Assembly (NCBI GenBank): GCA_022496805.1
Contig: CM040088.1
Location: forward strand, 3,596,001 to 3,660,000
From: Pohlia nutans
Taxonomy: Eukaryota; Streptophyta; Bryopsida; Bryales; Mniaceae
Direction of reading: 5' to 3'
DNA: 64,000 nucleotides
The translations under genes were made by a program, and so were the position numbers. The notes beneath the pieces were generated by a model. That model was not told the DNA's origin. It did no database searches and saw only the letters and a list, made by a program, of their open reading frames with translations. Shown here in pieces: positions 48,087 to 59,791 of this stretch (within the stretch, counting starts at the first letter, position 1; each line of letters begins with the position of its first letter).

Positions 48087-49071
48087 CAGTGGGGTACCAA
48101 TCAAAATGTCGTTTTCGAATTCGCAGTGAGAAAAATTTCAGTACTGCCAACTTTGAAAGCCTTCCGAGAGCTCAAAAACTAGTATTTTACCACGAAATTT
48201 TTACCAAAGAATTACCTTTATGTTAATTATATATGTGCCAAATTTCAAGGCCAAAAGATTCACCAAAAAGAATTTATTCAGAATCTACCAACATTGGTAT
48301 TTTTTCACAGCTGCCAACTTTGACAGCCTCCCAAAGATTGAACAATTTTTTTTTTGCCATGAAATTCTTGGAAAAGAAACCTTTTTATGTTTATAACATA
48401 TGATAAAAATTTCAAGGCCAAAAGATTAATACAAAAAAAGATATTAACAATCTACCAACATGTGATTGAGGCAACATATCTACCAACTTTGACACCAACT
48501 TTGACACCCTCCCAATGGTTGAGAATTTGTCTATTTACCATGAAATTTTTGGCACAACATGCTCTTTATGATAACAACATTCATGCTAAATTTCAAGGTC
48601 AAAAAATTTATACAAAAAAAAATATTTACAATCTACCAACGTGTATGTCCTCCTTTTGCCTCAATCACTGCTTGTAACCTAGAGGGCATGTTGGTAGATT
48701 GTAAATATCTTTTTTTGTATTAATTTTTTGGCCTTGAAATTTTTATCATATGTTATTAACATAAAGAGGTTTTTGTTCCAAGAATTTCATGGCAAAAAAA
48801 AATTATTCAATCTTTGGGAGGATGTCAAAGTTGGCAGCAGTGAAATTTTTTTCACAGCTACCAATGTTGGTAGATTTTGAATAACTTTCTTTTGGTGAAT
48901 CTTTTGGCCTTGAAATTTGGCACACATATAATTAACATAAAGGTAATTCTTTGGTAAAAATTTCGTGGTAAAATACTAGTTTTTGAGCTCTCGGGAGGCT
49001 TTCAAAGTTGGCAGTTATGAAATTTTTCTCACTGCAAATTCGAAAACGACATTTTGATTGGTACCCCACTG
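48087..49071. mobile_element. Tc1-derived foldback element with iterated units
   Basis: Ends CAGTGGGGTACCAATCAAAA are inverted, with TA at 48085-48086 and 49072-49073. The arms are built from repeated units of roughly 155 bp (TGCCAACTTTGAMAGCCT ... ATTTCAAGGCCAAAAGATT ... ATCTACCAAC), three in the left arm and two in the right. At the centre the minus strand encodes MPSRLQAVIEAKGGHTRW plus stop, the typical C-terminus of Tc1-family transposases. The element is thus an internal-deletion and duplication derivative of a Tc1 transposon. Confidence 0.8.
48640..48700 (-). pseudogene. C-terminal stub of a Tc1-family transposase
   Basis: 18 codons (MPSRLQAVIEAKGGHTRW) followed by TAG, on the minus strand at the centre of the foldback element. 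The AVIEAKGGHT motif is the C-terminal signature of Tc1 transposases. Nothing of the catalytic core remains. Confidence 0.75.
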
Positions 49072-49293
49072 TACTGCATGTGAAGGGAGGTTTTTTCTAA
49101 ATTGAATGCAAAAATCATCAAATCGAAAATCCTTTTTTCTTGCACGTTTTGCACATATTACCTACTAACAAAGTTATTCATAGTTCTTAAAAGAAAGCAA
49201 ATTCTTCATCACATTCTTTCCAAGATAGCATTGTAATTATTTCAAGGAACTTTTTATATATTTTTTTTCGCATGAGGTGTATTTAATCTTTAA

Positions 49294-49952
49294 CCCCTAA
49301 ATGCCTACAACCCTCTCCAAATTTGGCAGTTTTGCAAAGATGCATCATAAAATGCAATTAAGAGGGACATTTTGAGTTTAATGTATGAATAAAAGTTGCA
49401 CATTATGAATTTTAGATTCTATCCATATGGTTAAATCTATGATTGCAATAACCAATATTTTTTCTTGTATTTTTGTATAAAAATTGAAACTTAAAATACA
49501 AAATTCTTTTGTAATTCAATTACATATAAGATATCGACAATTTGTGGATGAAATTTGTTGTGATGGTTTGAAATGTAATACTCTAAGTGTTAGTAGTGAT
49601 TTTTGGAGATTTTTGGTTGCTTAATTTTATGAATTGACTTTTTCAAGAGCACTTTTGAACACTTTTGAACTAAGATCTTAGAATTTTTGGTGAATCACTG
49701 CAACATGAAATGAGGCATAATAATTTCACAAACCATCCCCTTTCTAATCCGTTCTCACATGCATGAAGCTAACTTCCTATAAAATCTCATATAGTAAAAA
49801 AATTCACACTGCAAAAAGTGCATGACTGATGAGAAAATGTGGATGAAATGAGAAAATGATGAAATCTGAAAAAACGAGAAAGAGTGTATGACTAATAAGA
49901 AAATGATGAAATCTGTACATCGTTCAAAAATGAACACTTAGGCAGTTAAGGA
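49294..49952. mobile_element. TTAA-flanked MITE
   Basis: 659 bp between TTAA 49290-49293 and 49953-49956; ends CCCCTAAATGCC and, as complement, TCCTTAACTGCC. The interior is an inverted match to 46656-47223 with a local expansion near 49800-49930. Confidence 0.7.
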
Positions 49953-50139
49953 TTAAAGGACATGCTTTCCTAATTCCACACCAAAATCTCTTTTAGCCCT
50001 TTGCTTCTCAGTAAACCATTTTTTGGTTTTAGAAATGGTTTTTTTTTTTTTTCTTTTATGATTTTAGAAATGGTTTTTCATGCATCTATATGGTTAAATG
50101 TATGCTATATGATCACTTACAAGCTGAGAAGCATATTAA

Positions 50140-50369
50140 CCCCTAAAGAACCAAGGATTCATGGTTTTGAAATGACAAATTCAATTGGTCATATTGTGAA
50201 AAATATAATTTAAATGAGGCCAATTTTTATATCACCGGGATCAATGAAGAACATTGCATGTGTTGTCCAAACAACAAATAAATTTGAACAAAAAGAAGTC
50301 CAAATTGGACATACAGAGAATTGCTAAAAAAACAGGAGGCCCAATTTGGGCTTCTTGGTCCTTTAGGGG
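50140..50369. mobile_element. TTAA-flanked short MITE, subfamily B
   Basis: 230 bp between TTAA 50136-50139 and 50370-50373. Ends CCCCTAAAGAACCAAG and, as complement, CCCCTAAAGGACCAAG differ at one position. Confidence 0.8.
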
Positions 50370-50554
50370 TTAATCTATGTCATATGGTCACTCCCAAGAA
50401 ACACCAAAGCATTGCAACAAGAGGTGGGAATCAAAGGGTTAAATTTCATTACATTTAAAAAACCCTATTTGGTGCAACGGAGTAGAAGTTATGAGCAAAA
50501 TTCTCCCGAAATACTATCAAGCCCATGGGCCTTGCATTGTCTTTTAATGCTTAA

Positions 50555-51113
50555 CCCCTAAAGGACCAAGTGTCCTAACTAGGACATTTCAATCTTGGGT
50601 AGGTTCCCATGGTGTCAATTTTTATTTTTGTTTTTTGAAATAAATTGTGTGAATTCGGTATATCAATACAAAAACAGGGATCTAATTTTTTTATTTTTTT
50701 TGACATTTTAAGTGGAAGTTATGGAGTGAAAGGGGGTTTTTTGGGGAGAATGGGCAGTGCGGCAGGGCTCAAAATAAACCTCATAAATTATTATTTTCCA
50801 ACTCTAACTGTAAGATCTTGTTTTAGATTACTAGGAGAGTGCATGGTAAAATTTTCATAGAATTTGATCGTACAAATTGCAGGATTATAGCGTTTGAAGT
50901 GAAAAGATGAAATTGCAGTGAATTTTGATATTTTCTGACCGTCTTTGAAGACATGGGAAAAATTGTTAAATTGGTCAAAATAATTTTTAAATTTTATTTA
51001 AATGTTTAGTTTGGTAAATTCTATCAAGATCAAAAAATATATTCCCAAGAAAATGGATAGAAAGAGGTGATTATCATGTTCAAAAACAGGAAAAACCCGC
51101 GGTCATTTAGGGG
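50555..51113. mobile_element. TTAA-flanked MITE
   Basis: 559 bp between TTAA 50551-50554 and 51114-51117; ends CCCCTAAAGGACC and, as complement, CCCCTAAATGACC. Confidence 0.75.
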
Positions 51114-51342
51114 TTAAAAACCTTCTTGTACCCTCTAGGGAAGAAATACCATAACCCTTAAACAACTCCAAGAACCCTGTCATAAACTGCCAGTGAAACT
51201 ATGTTGTAGACTAACCTTAAACCATTTGTTGGAAGATTAGTGTCAAACGATTAGCTTCTTGCGTTTGATCTATTTTGCCATATATTGATTGAGGTTTAAC
51301 TCATTATCGGTTTAAAATAAGTTTAGGACACAAGTAGGGGAT

Positions 51343-51628
51343 CATTAGAAAAAAATTGGGGTCTCCAAGAGGCCCCTTCCATTTGAGATCTACATCAACA
51401 AATTTTATGCAAAATTTATAAAAGAACAATATAAAAATAAAATAAAACCAAAAATTAAACAATTATTAAACAATTATTAAAAATTATTTTTAAAATGAAA
51501 AAATAAAAATAAAAAATCCAATATGACGTGTTAGAATGGATTCTTTTTCTTTTAAATTAATTATATTTTTCCTATTCACAGGAGTTCACATCGCAGGGTC
51601 TCTTAGAGACTCCAAATTTTTTCTAATG
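51343..51628. mobile_element. Small TIR element related to 33041-33669
   Basis: About 286 bp with ends CATTAGAAAAAAATTGGGG and, as complement, CATTAGAAAAAATTTGGAG, followed by a shared GTCTCYAAGAGRCCC block. The interior is A/T-rich and non-coding. It appears to be the simple relative of the element with the GC-rich core at 33 kb. Confidence 0.6.
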
Positions 51629-53028
51629 CTATGAATATTATCTAAGTGTATGAAATTTATAGAATAACTTGAACAAAATGATTTTTTTTAAGTTGCAAAT
51701 AATATTATAAAAAAACCAAGTCAGTTTGCCTTTGCTTTTTTTAACTTAACAACTCGTATTTTGAAAAACCTTTCATATAACCTTTCAAATATTTTTTATG
51801 AATTTCTTTGAAATAAATTTTGAAATAACCTCTTAAACAAAATTTTAACACCTAATGGCTTGTGTATGTCTTCATTTTCCCTGCCATTTCTTTAGTTACA
51901 ACCATTTTTGGGTGGCAAAAAACAAATTTAGAAAAAATTCTTTTATTTATATTATGTATAGTAAAAATGTTAAATGGAGTATTGTACCCGAATGTTATGG
52001 TCAATAGCTCATACCTGATACTTCTTTTTGCTGAAATGATGCACATATTTTCTAAGATTATGTGGATATTTTCTGAGATTATCATTTTTACCAAAGAAAA
52101 TAGATTTTAAAAAAAAAAAAAATTCCTAGAAATTTGGGCTTCTCCATTTATAATTAAAATTTTCCAACCTTGACGGCTGGGTACGATATCTTTGTATATA
52201 AGTGTATTGCTAATTGAAATTGCTATTGCTTAACTTTTTTATGAAAAAAAGGATACCGTACCCGGCTATCAAGATCGACAACTTCTTCCGAGTATATATA
52301 CTTTTGCTGAATTGATGGGAATATCTGTAAAATTATGTGGATATTCTCTAAGATTTTCTTTTTTAGCATTAAAAATATTTTTTAGAAGGTTCAAGAAGAT
52401 ACTAGAAAGCTCTAGCTAGAAGGTTCTCATATGTTATTTAGTGATATTATTGGCATTTGCCCTTTGGAGTGTCTTTAGGATGAACCAATAAAATGTTGTG
52501 TTTTGGCCATCGAGATAGATGGGCAAATAAAAGTGTTGGTTTTGGATGCATCTACTTTAGTGTGAAGTTCACCATAATAAATTTGTGGCTTCCAAAGGTC
52601 ATTTCACATGAGCAAGAAACCGGGTTGCCTCATTGCTTCCATTTGATTCATGGTTTTACTTCTACCCTTAAATACTTGGTCATTCAAAGAAAAAAGACGA
52701 TGTCATCTCCACATAGTTCCTTGGATGAAAAACATTCTTTGTGACTGATAGTTGTAGCAATATTGCGATCACTTGAGCAAATTCACGAAAAGTGGTCACC
52801 TAGTCATTGTCTTGCTTTTGCAACAAAACCATAGAATGGATTGACTGTCTCTCTTTGAGTTCTTTCACACGGTTTGAAATCCTGAGCTCCAATTTCGCAC
52901 CACTTCCTACTACATATTTGTGAGTGGCCTTGAAGCATCCGACATTCAACCAACTACGTTACATTAAAAGCACAATTTCTATAGTCGGTAGAAGTGCAAG
53001 GAAAGATCAAGGACGTGTACAAGACACC
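51629..53028. other. Intergenic DNA and heparanase-like gene promoter
   Basis: No gene seen in 51629-52900. GTACCCGGCTATCAAG at about 52259-52274 faces a GGCTGGGTACGATATC stretch at about 52175, suggesting another diverged inverted repeat. 52900-53028 is probably 5' leader. Confidence 0.35.
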
Positions 53029-56000
53029 ATGGGTTTGTTTCAATGTCTTCTACTTGTGTCTCTCTTGCTCATAGCTTTTTGTGTTCCACAAGCGTACTGC
53101 ACAAATGATTGGGCAGATTTGAAGAGGTTGAAGCAGTGGTATGGAGATGGCGTGGATTGTGTAGTGGAAGTGGATGCAGGTTGGATCAAGGCTACTACCG
53201 ATGAAGCTTTTGTGTGTGCAACGTTGGACTGGTATCCGGAAGATCGGTGCAGCTACGGTAGCTGCTCGTGGGACAAAGCTTCCATTCTCACCCTTGTAAG
53301 TCATCGCAATCGTACTCACCAAGTTTGAAAAGTTTGAAAAGTCATGATCCATGCCAATCCTACTCTAGCTACTAGTTTGGATAAATATTGTCTTTCTATA
53401 TCAAGAAACTATATCAATCTTTTGGAAACTATCAATCTAAGGTTGTTAAATACACCAAAGCACACCAAAACCTTTGATATTGCATCGCAAGATTCAATAC
53501 ACTACACATTTTCGGTGTTTGTTTTAAATACAATATGAAAAGTTCCAATAGGGATTGTTAGGGTTTGTAATTTTTTTATTTTTCCAAATCCGTTCTTGAC
53601 CAATTATAAGATCCAAAACCTCTTCCTAACTCTAATATTTTTTCTTTAAATGACACTTTTTCCGATCTCAACATGCTTGGTACTAACAATCCACAATTTT
53701 TTTAAATTGAAGTCATAAACCAAACTACTATGAACACCTTGTAATCGGACATCATTGAAGTATAAAATGCTTCGACTTCCATTAATTGCTCTAAAAAAAT
53801 TTCAACTTTAATTAGACAATTAGTTGAATGGTTGACATGAAAAATTTGTAAATGTTGGTTTTAGAGACTATGAGGTGTCTCCTTGTGCTAAAACTAAGTG
53901 TCAATAAGTGGATGTTGCATCATAGAGCTTTCAAATCATGATTCTCACCCTAGAGTACAACCCTAACATTCCCGGTAAGTTTACCTAAATTACAACCCTA
54001 ATGTTTCAAGTTATTTTAGATTGTACAAAGTGATTTGAAAGCGTACGTTTCTGAATTGTTTTGAAACGTTTATGAATTGTTTCTAAAAGGTTTCAAAGTG
54101 TTTTTAGGTCATTGTGAAACATTTTTGGCCTACTTTTTAGTCATGGTGGAACAAAACAAAACCTAATGTTGCCTGGACACTAGACGAATTGCTAATTACT
54201 ATAGACGTGCAATATTACCATTGCAGAATCTAACTCATCCCCTGCTTGAGAAGTCCCTACAAGGTACACAAAAATCATTCCCTACCCGTCAATCTAGCTT
54301 TACGAATTCATATGCACATGGACAGCCATGCATAGAATCAATATAATGCGTTATTTGAGCTAAGCAAGGCAATGATCCTGTGGTATTGAAATGGATTGAT
54401 ATTACACAGCGTTGTCTCCTTTGCGATTCCGGCTGGGAGGGACAGTGCAGGACGAAATCGTGTATGACATTGGTTTGAGCGACCCTGCTCAGCAATGTCG
54501 GCCTCTCGAAAGAGACGACGTGACCATCACTGGCTACCACGGTGGTTGCTTGTCGATGCAGCGCTGGATTTCTCTCCACCAACTCTTTGCCAAAACAAGG
54601 TGAGCTAGTTGCCAAATACCTCTAACTCCATGTATGTATGCAAGTACTAAGGCCCCGCCGCACCAATCAAGTAAGAAGAAGACAGTAGCTAAACACATTG
54701 TACTTTTGTATACTTCTCTTTGTTTGTCCTTAATTTTCCCTAACCGATTCCTACTTCTTCATGAATGGAGAACTCGATGGGGGTCTAAGTAGCTACTTGA
54801 CTCCAAAATATTCACGCACAAGACATTCTAGCAAGCTAACTCTCACTACTTGATCGATTAGCTAATTGCTCTTAATTAGTCAATGCTGACATGAGTTGGC
54901 TAAACATTGAACATTACCTACCTGCTCTTATTCCATCACTGCGGGCACATTTTAAGCTAACCGCTCTTAACATAATTTGTTGACTACTTACTTGCAAGGT
55001 GGGGGCGGGGCCTATTAGTAGGCTTATAGTCTTGCCACTGACTAATCTTGCCAGCAGTCGGTACAGAGCCGGTTGATTATCAATCATTTATTTAGTGGAG
55101 GTGTTGCAGAGCTCGGGTCGTGTTTGGACTGAATGCTCTCTACAACCGCTCCCGACTGGACTCCGGGACTTGGGGACCCTGGGATCCCTCAAACGCTCGA
55201 GACTTCATCCAATTCACCGTCGCGCAAGGCATTGCAATGGAGGCATGGGAACTAGGTAATGACGATTCATAGCCACTGCAATTAATGAAGTGCGAAGAGA
55301 TTCAACAGTGAGGGCTTTAGATTGTTTCAGTAACATTTCGACTCTAGAGCTGCATCACTTGTCGATCTGCCTGGGAGGTCTACCTCTCCATGATTCTCTC
55401 TATGCTGTTAGCTGTTCAAATGATCCTGAAATCGGTTTTACTTCAGGAAAAGTCTGTAGAGAAGCTAGGACTGGCAGTTTCGTAGAATTTGTAATGGCGA
55501 GTGAGTACTGTGGTTGTTGTGTACAGGAAACGAGGTGACGGCAAACCATGTGGTGACGAGCTTACCTGCGAGGCAATATGGAGAGGACTTAAAACAGCTG
55601 CGCTTCATCGTGGACTCGCTGTACCAGGATTCGGATCTGCCGAAGCCCTTGCTGGTGGCGCCTGATGGGACTGGGAATGTCGCTGGGCCTGAATACGAGT
55701 GGTATTCCACATTCCTCGAGCAGTCCGGCCCTGGGGTCGTTGACGCCATCTCACGCCATATCTACAACCTTGGCCCAGGCACGTCAGCTCGATCAGGCTC
55801 TGTATATGATGGCATAATTTCAATTTTTCATAATGCAGATACAGTTCATTCGTTTAAAGTGAGAGGATTAAGGCTGCAGTCAAGTTCAGTCAAGAGACTT
55901 ATATGTCGTATAACTTGAGCTCTCCAGGCTCGATCAAGAAGGTTAATTATATGTGGTTAGTAGATCAACTAAAACTGAAGAGATTAATAAGAATTGTTAA

Positions 56001-56959
56001 GAATTGTGTGTGTTACAGGTGACAGCACTAGTTTGGTGGAGAGGATACTGGATCCGGCTGTCTTAAACGACGATCAAGGCAACTTCCGTGCCGTCCAGCA
56101 AATCATCAACACTAGTGCTCCGTGGGCATCGGCTTGGGTGGGAGAAGCAGGTGGAGCCTACAACAGTGGCAAGCATCTCGTCAGTAATGCTTTCGTCAAT
56201 AGCTTCTGGTCAGTGAATTCATGATGTTCTTCCCATGAATCACAATAGAAAATGAACAATCCACTGATTCTTCTTCCTTGGACCCAAGGTGTTCACAGCT
56301 CCTTTCAAGAATGTTAAAATGATGGCAGAAAGAGAAAGAAGAAAACACACATGAAGAACCTGTTACAATTGCCAAACAAGAATTCTTACTAATGAAAGAG
56401 TTGTTTGTGTTGCTTCATGGCTGTTTCGGTAACATGCTGCATTGAAAATTGTCTGTAGGTACTTGGATCAACTTGCAATTGTGCATTCAGACTAATTAAC
56501 GGGGTTCATTGAATACGTGACTACAGCGCTATTCTGTTCAAGACGTTGATGGGGAGCACAGTCCTGGCAACCACAGTAAAAACAGACTTCCCGAAGTTGA
56601 GAGCATACGCACATTGTCAGGCAGGCTCCACGTCGGGAGGTGTGGCCATGCTGTTGATCAACCTTTCGAACTCCTCGGTGAACGTGCAAGTGGATGTGAA
56701 ATCGACCGACTCGGCATCGATGTCGTCAACAACACCGAGACACGAGTATCATTTGTCTGCTCCCAACGGTGATCTTCACAGTCAAACGAGTTTGCTGAAT
56801 GGCGTGCCGCTGGAGTTGACACCTTCGGGAGACTTGCCCCGTCTGGACAGTCCCGTTGTGAGGGAGAGCTCTCGCCCTGTCTCCGTGGCCGCTCTGTCCA
56901 TCGTCTTCGTGGTTTCGCCAGACGCACACATTCCCATTTGCATGACCAAACAGGAATGA
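53029..56959 (+). pseudogene. GH79 heparanase-like glycosidase, internally damaged
   Basis: Exons: 53029-53295, 54227-54263, 54410-54599, 55110-55255, 55527-55778, 56019-56208, then 56459-56495 (stub with stop) and 56527-56959. An N-terminal signal peptide ends near residue 24. Family blocks include FVCATLDWYPEDRCSYGSCS and LRFRLGGTVQDEIVYDIG. The acid/base Glu is in WELGNE (216) and the nucleophile Glu in WVGEAGGAY (340). After the W of VNSFW, exon 7 gives YLDQLAIVHSD and a stop. About 40 residues that normally follow are missing. Joining exon 6 directly to 56527 restores frame (504 residues) but omits a barrel strand. Intron 5 uses a GC donor. The intact enzyme would be secreted and act on wall or arabinogalactan-type glycans. 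Confidence 0.8.
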
Positions 56960-57294
56960 ATCCAGTGCGTCTAATTAGCAGCCATGTGTTCTTTCAAACA
57001 CCGTTATATGAATAAACTATGACTTTTCAGTAACTTAATTGCTGATCAGTGTTCAATATGATAAGTAGCAATTTTTCATCCAAGTTGATCAATTGTTTCG
57101 CGAATATTTCATCCAAGTTGTTTAACATATTTGACACTTATCTAATTAGACAATCCACGTCAAACATATAATAAGAGGTCAAGATAGAATTTGATAGTGA
57201 CAGACATTACAACCCTGCTTTCAACCACACCTAGTTTCTGGGTGCCTCTGCCCTCTGTTGATCAATTCTGCAGCCTAAATATATAAACATATAA

Positions 57295-57361
<67 letters not shown>

Positions 57362-58387
57362 TCTGTATTAAATTAATATTAATTATTTTGTTGAAATTAA
57401 GACTTACAAGCATTAAAACTAAGTCAGATTTTCGTTACTAACTGCCAACATTTGCGGATTGATTTATAGTAGTGCGGGCGTTGATATCGTTTTGGTTTTG
57501 TTTTTTAGCTACCCCTGTTGATTAATTTTGCAGTGGTGCAGCTCAGAGCCAATGCTTGGCACAAACAAGAACTAAGTCCTTCAGGGTTTAATTGAAGCTT
57601 GAATTAAACCCTGAACGACCAAGAAGCTCGAAGTTGGTTTCATGATTATTTTAGCATATTTGAGTAGATTCTACATAGAGTTCTTTTGTTCAAATTTATT
57701 CATGTTTGGATCAATGCACTAGTAGTAGACCTGTTGCTTTTCATTCCCTATTTTGTGGATATAGTGAACAATGGTTGAATATTATGCTTATATTTCTGTC
57801 TTCTTGTGACAAAAACCACTCACCAGCACTGACACATCCCATGTGCATAGCGTGGTTTCATTCCTTTTTCATTTACAGTAAGTAAAAAACAACACATTTC
57901 CTACTAGCGATGCTTGCAATGTTCTTCAATGGTTCACATGATATGAAATTTGGTCTCCTTTGCATTATAATTTTCACAATATGATCAATTGAATTAGTGA
58001 TTAAAAACCATGAATCCGGTTGTGAACTTCCGACCATTTGTCCTCGTAGACTTTGCTCTTGCACCAATGGCAGAAGTGCTCAAAATTAAGTAACGTCTGC
58101 ATGGGCGTTCAACAAACGTTGAACGTCAAAAATGTCAAGGGTGCGGGTTGCTCTACCAATGGAATTTAAAACAAAAATTGGTTGGATGTTCTCTTTCCAC
58201 CTGTGATAGACACATGTAGTATTTCTATTTTGAGTAGCATGAAGGGAATAAGAATAAGGGTAAATTTAGATATATGTGGATCTTCGTAGTATTATGCAAA
58301 TTGTCATAACATTCAATAGCTTGTAGTGGCTCTGCCTTGCGCCACAAGAGATGGTGCAGCATATTTCACACCTAACAAGACTAATTC
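56960..58387. repeat. Intergenic DNA with (TA)n and dispersed repeats
   Basis: 57300-57359 is a long (TA)n microsatellite. 57589-57617 is a palindrome, TCAGGGTTTAATT and its complement around an 8-bp loop, which looks like two TTAA-element ends facing each other. 57770-57900 is the inverted partner of 3650-3800, and 57900-58010 matches subfamily B elements. No gene seen. Confidence 0.5.
57300..57359. repeat. (TA)n microsatellite
   Basis: An almost uninterrupted run of TA dinucleotides. Confidence 0.9.
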
Positions 58388-58794
58388 CCAGGGGTGCACT
58401 CCATTGTCAAGTTGAACACCACGTGCGAGAAAAAAAAATCTACTTTTTACTAAAGCATCACCAAAATGGGTCAAAATTTCATCAATTTTTTTTTCATGAG
58501 TAGATATACACGATATTTACTACATAGGAAAAAATGGTAACCAAATTTGATGTTTTGTTTTTTTAATAAAACATACCGTTTCTAACTAGAATAACGCAGA
58601 ATGAACTAAAAAAATTACTCCAAAAAATGAAGATGACGAAAAATTTCAAAAAAATACACAAAAGATATTATCAATGGTTATGTATATGTAGAAAAAATAT
58701 GATAATTTTTAAAATTATTTATGGCATATAATATAGGGTAGCAAATTTTTCTCGCACGTGGTTATGAAACGTAAGGGGGTGTGATCTCCCCGAG
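58388..58794. mobile_element. hAT- or Mutator-like insertion in a dispersed repeat
   Basis: The 407-bp insert is bounded by GACTAATTC on both sides (58379-58387 and 58795-58803), an 8- or 9-bp target duplication. The ends CCAGGGG and, as complement, (C)CTCGGGGAG are weakly alike. An inner CCACGTGCGAGAAAAA pair lies about 32-50 bp in from the ends. The related copy at 15941-16180 lacks the insert. Confidence 0.65.
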
Positions 58795-58803
58795 GACTAA
58801 TTC

Positions 58804-59791
58804 AGTAGTTAAGTGAACAAGTGAAGCTCCAAGATGATACATGGAGAAAAGGCATAGAGCATGAAGGTTATTGAATGTTATGGTTGCATATAGTTTCATT
58901 GCTTGTTACTCTGAGTAATGAATACGGATGTTTAACTCGACCATGAGACAATATCAAACATGCCGTAGAAGACATATAGTAAACCTCCCCGTCTATTAGA
59001 AAAGAATATTCTTAGAACATCCATGAACTTTTAGAATATACGGGAATGTTTTTGGATATTCGGGAGTATTTCATCCAATTTGTTTAACATATTAAGGCAA
59101 TATTCATTAAAATGACATAAAATGGTCATTTTGAGACTCCCATCCCTCTATTGTGGGCTTATTTTCATGGATAGTTGTTGAAGCCAAAGTTAAATAAAGG
59201 CCGAATGAGATTGATTGATGCAATAAGAGAAGTTGTAGTTACTTTGAGCTTATTGCAATCAAGGATAAACAAATAAATTTAATGTTCATTAAATTGAGAC
59301 AAATTGCATATTTTGAGACTTTCACACATCAAACCACATCAAAAATAGTCATGGATGGGTAAGAGAAGTGGGCGTTCAAATACAAGAACGAATAAAAACA
59401 AAGATGGCGCCACAATTAAACACATTTGAAGAGAAAAGTAATAAGGACAAAATGATGCGATTCGATTTGTGGAAATGAGAAGTCCGCACGTATTATTTAA
59501 TATATGGCAGCGTGGGAATGTACAAAACCGTGCTCATGTACACAAGTATAACGTGTGCTCGAGTATACAAGTATGACTAGTAGTAGATCATGATACAGTT
59601 ATAGACATGAGATATTCGAATATTCCCTTGGCAGTAAAGGTATTCAAGAACAACAGAGGGTAGTACACAAGAACAACCATACGCTATAAGGATAACAAAT
59701 GTTTAAGGGATTTTATGAAGAATGCTAATATTTATAGTAACACAACAGTAAGTGACGCACTACTACTACGCGGAACACATGACCCACTTAT
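58804..59791. other. Intergenic, nothing supported
   Basis: 58804-58900 continues the dispersed repeat shared with 16100-16180. The rest is AT-rich with no gene. Confidence 0.4.
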
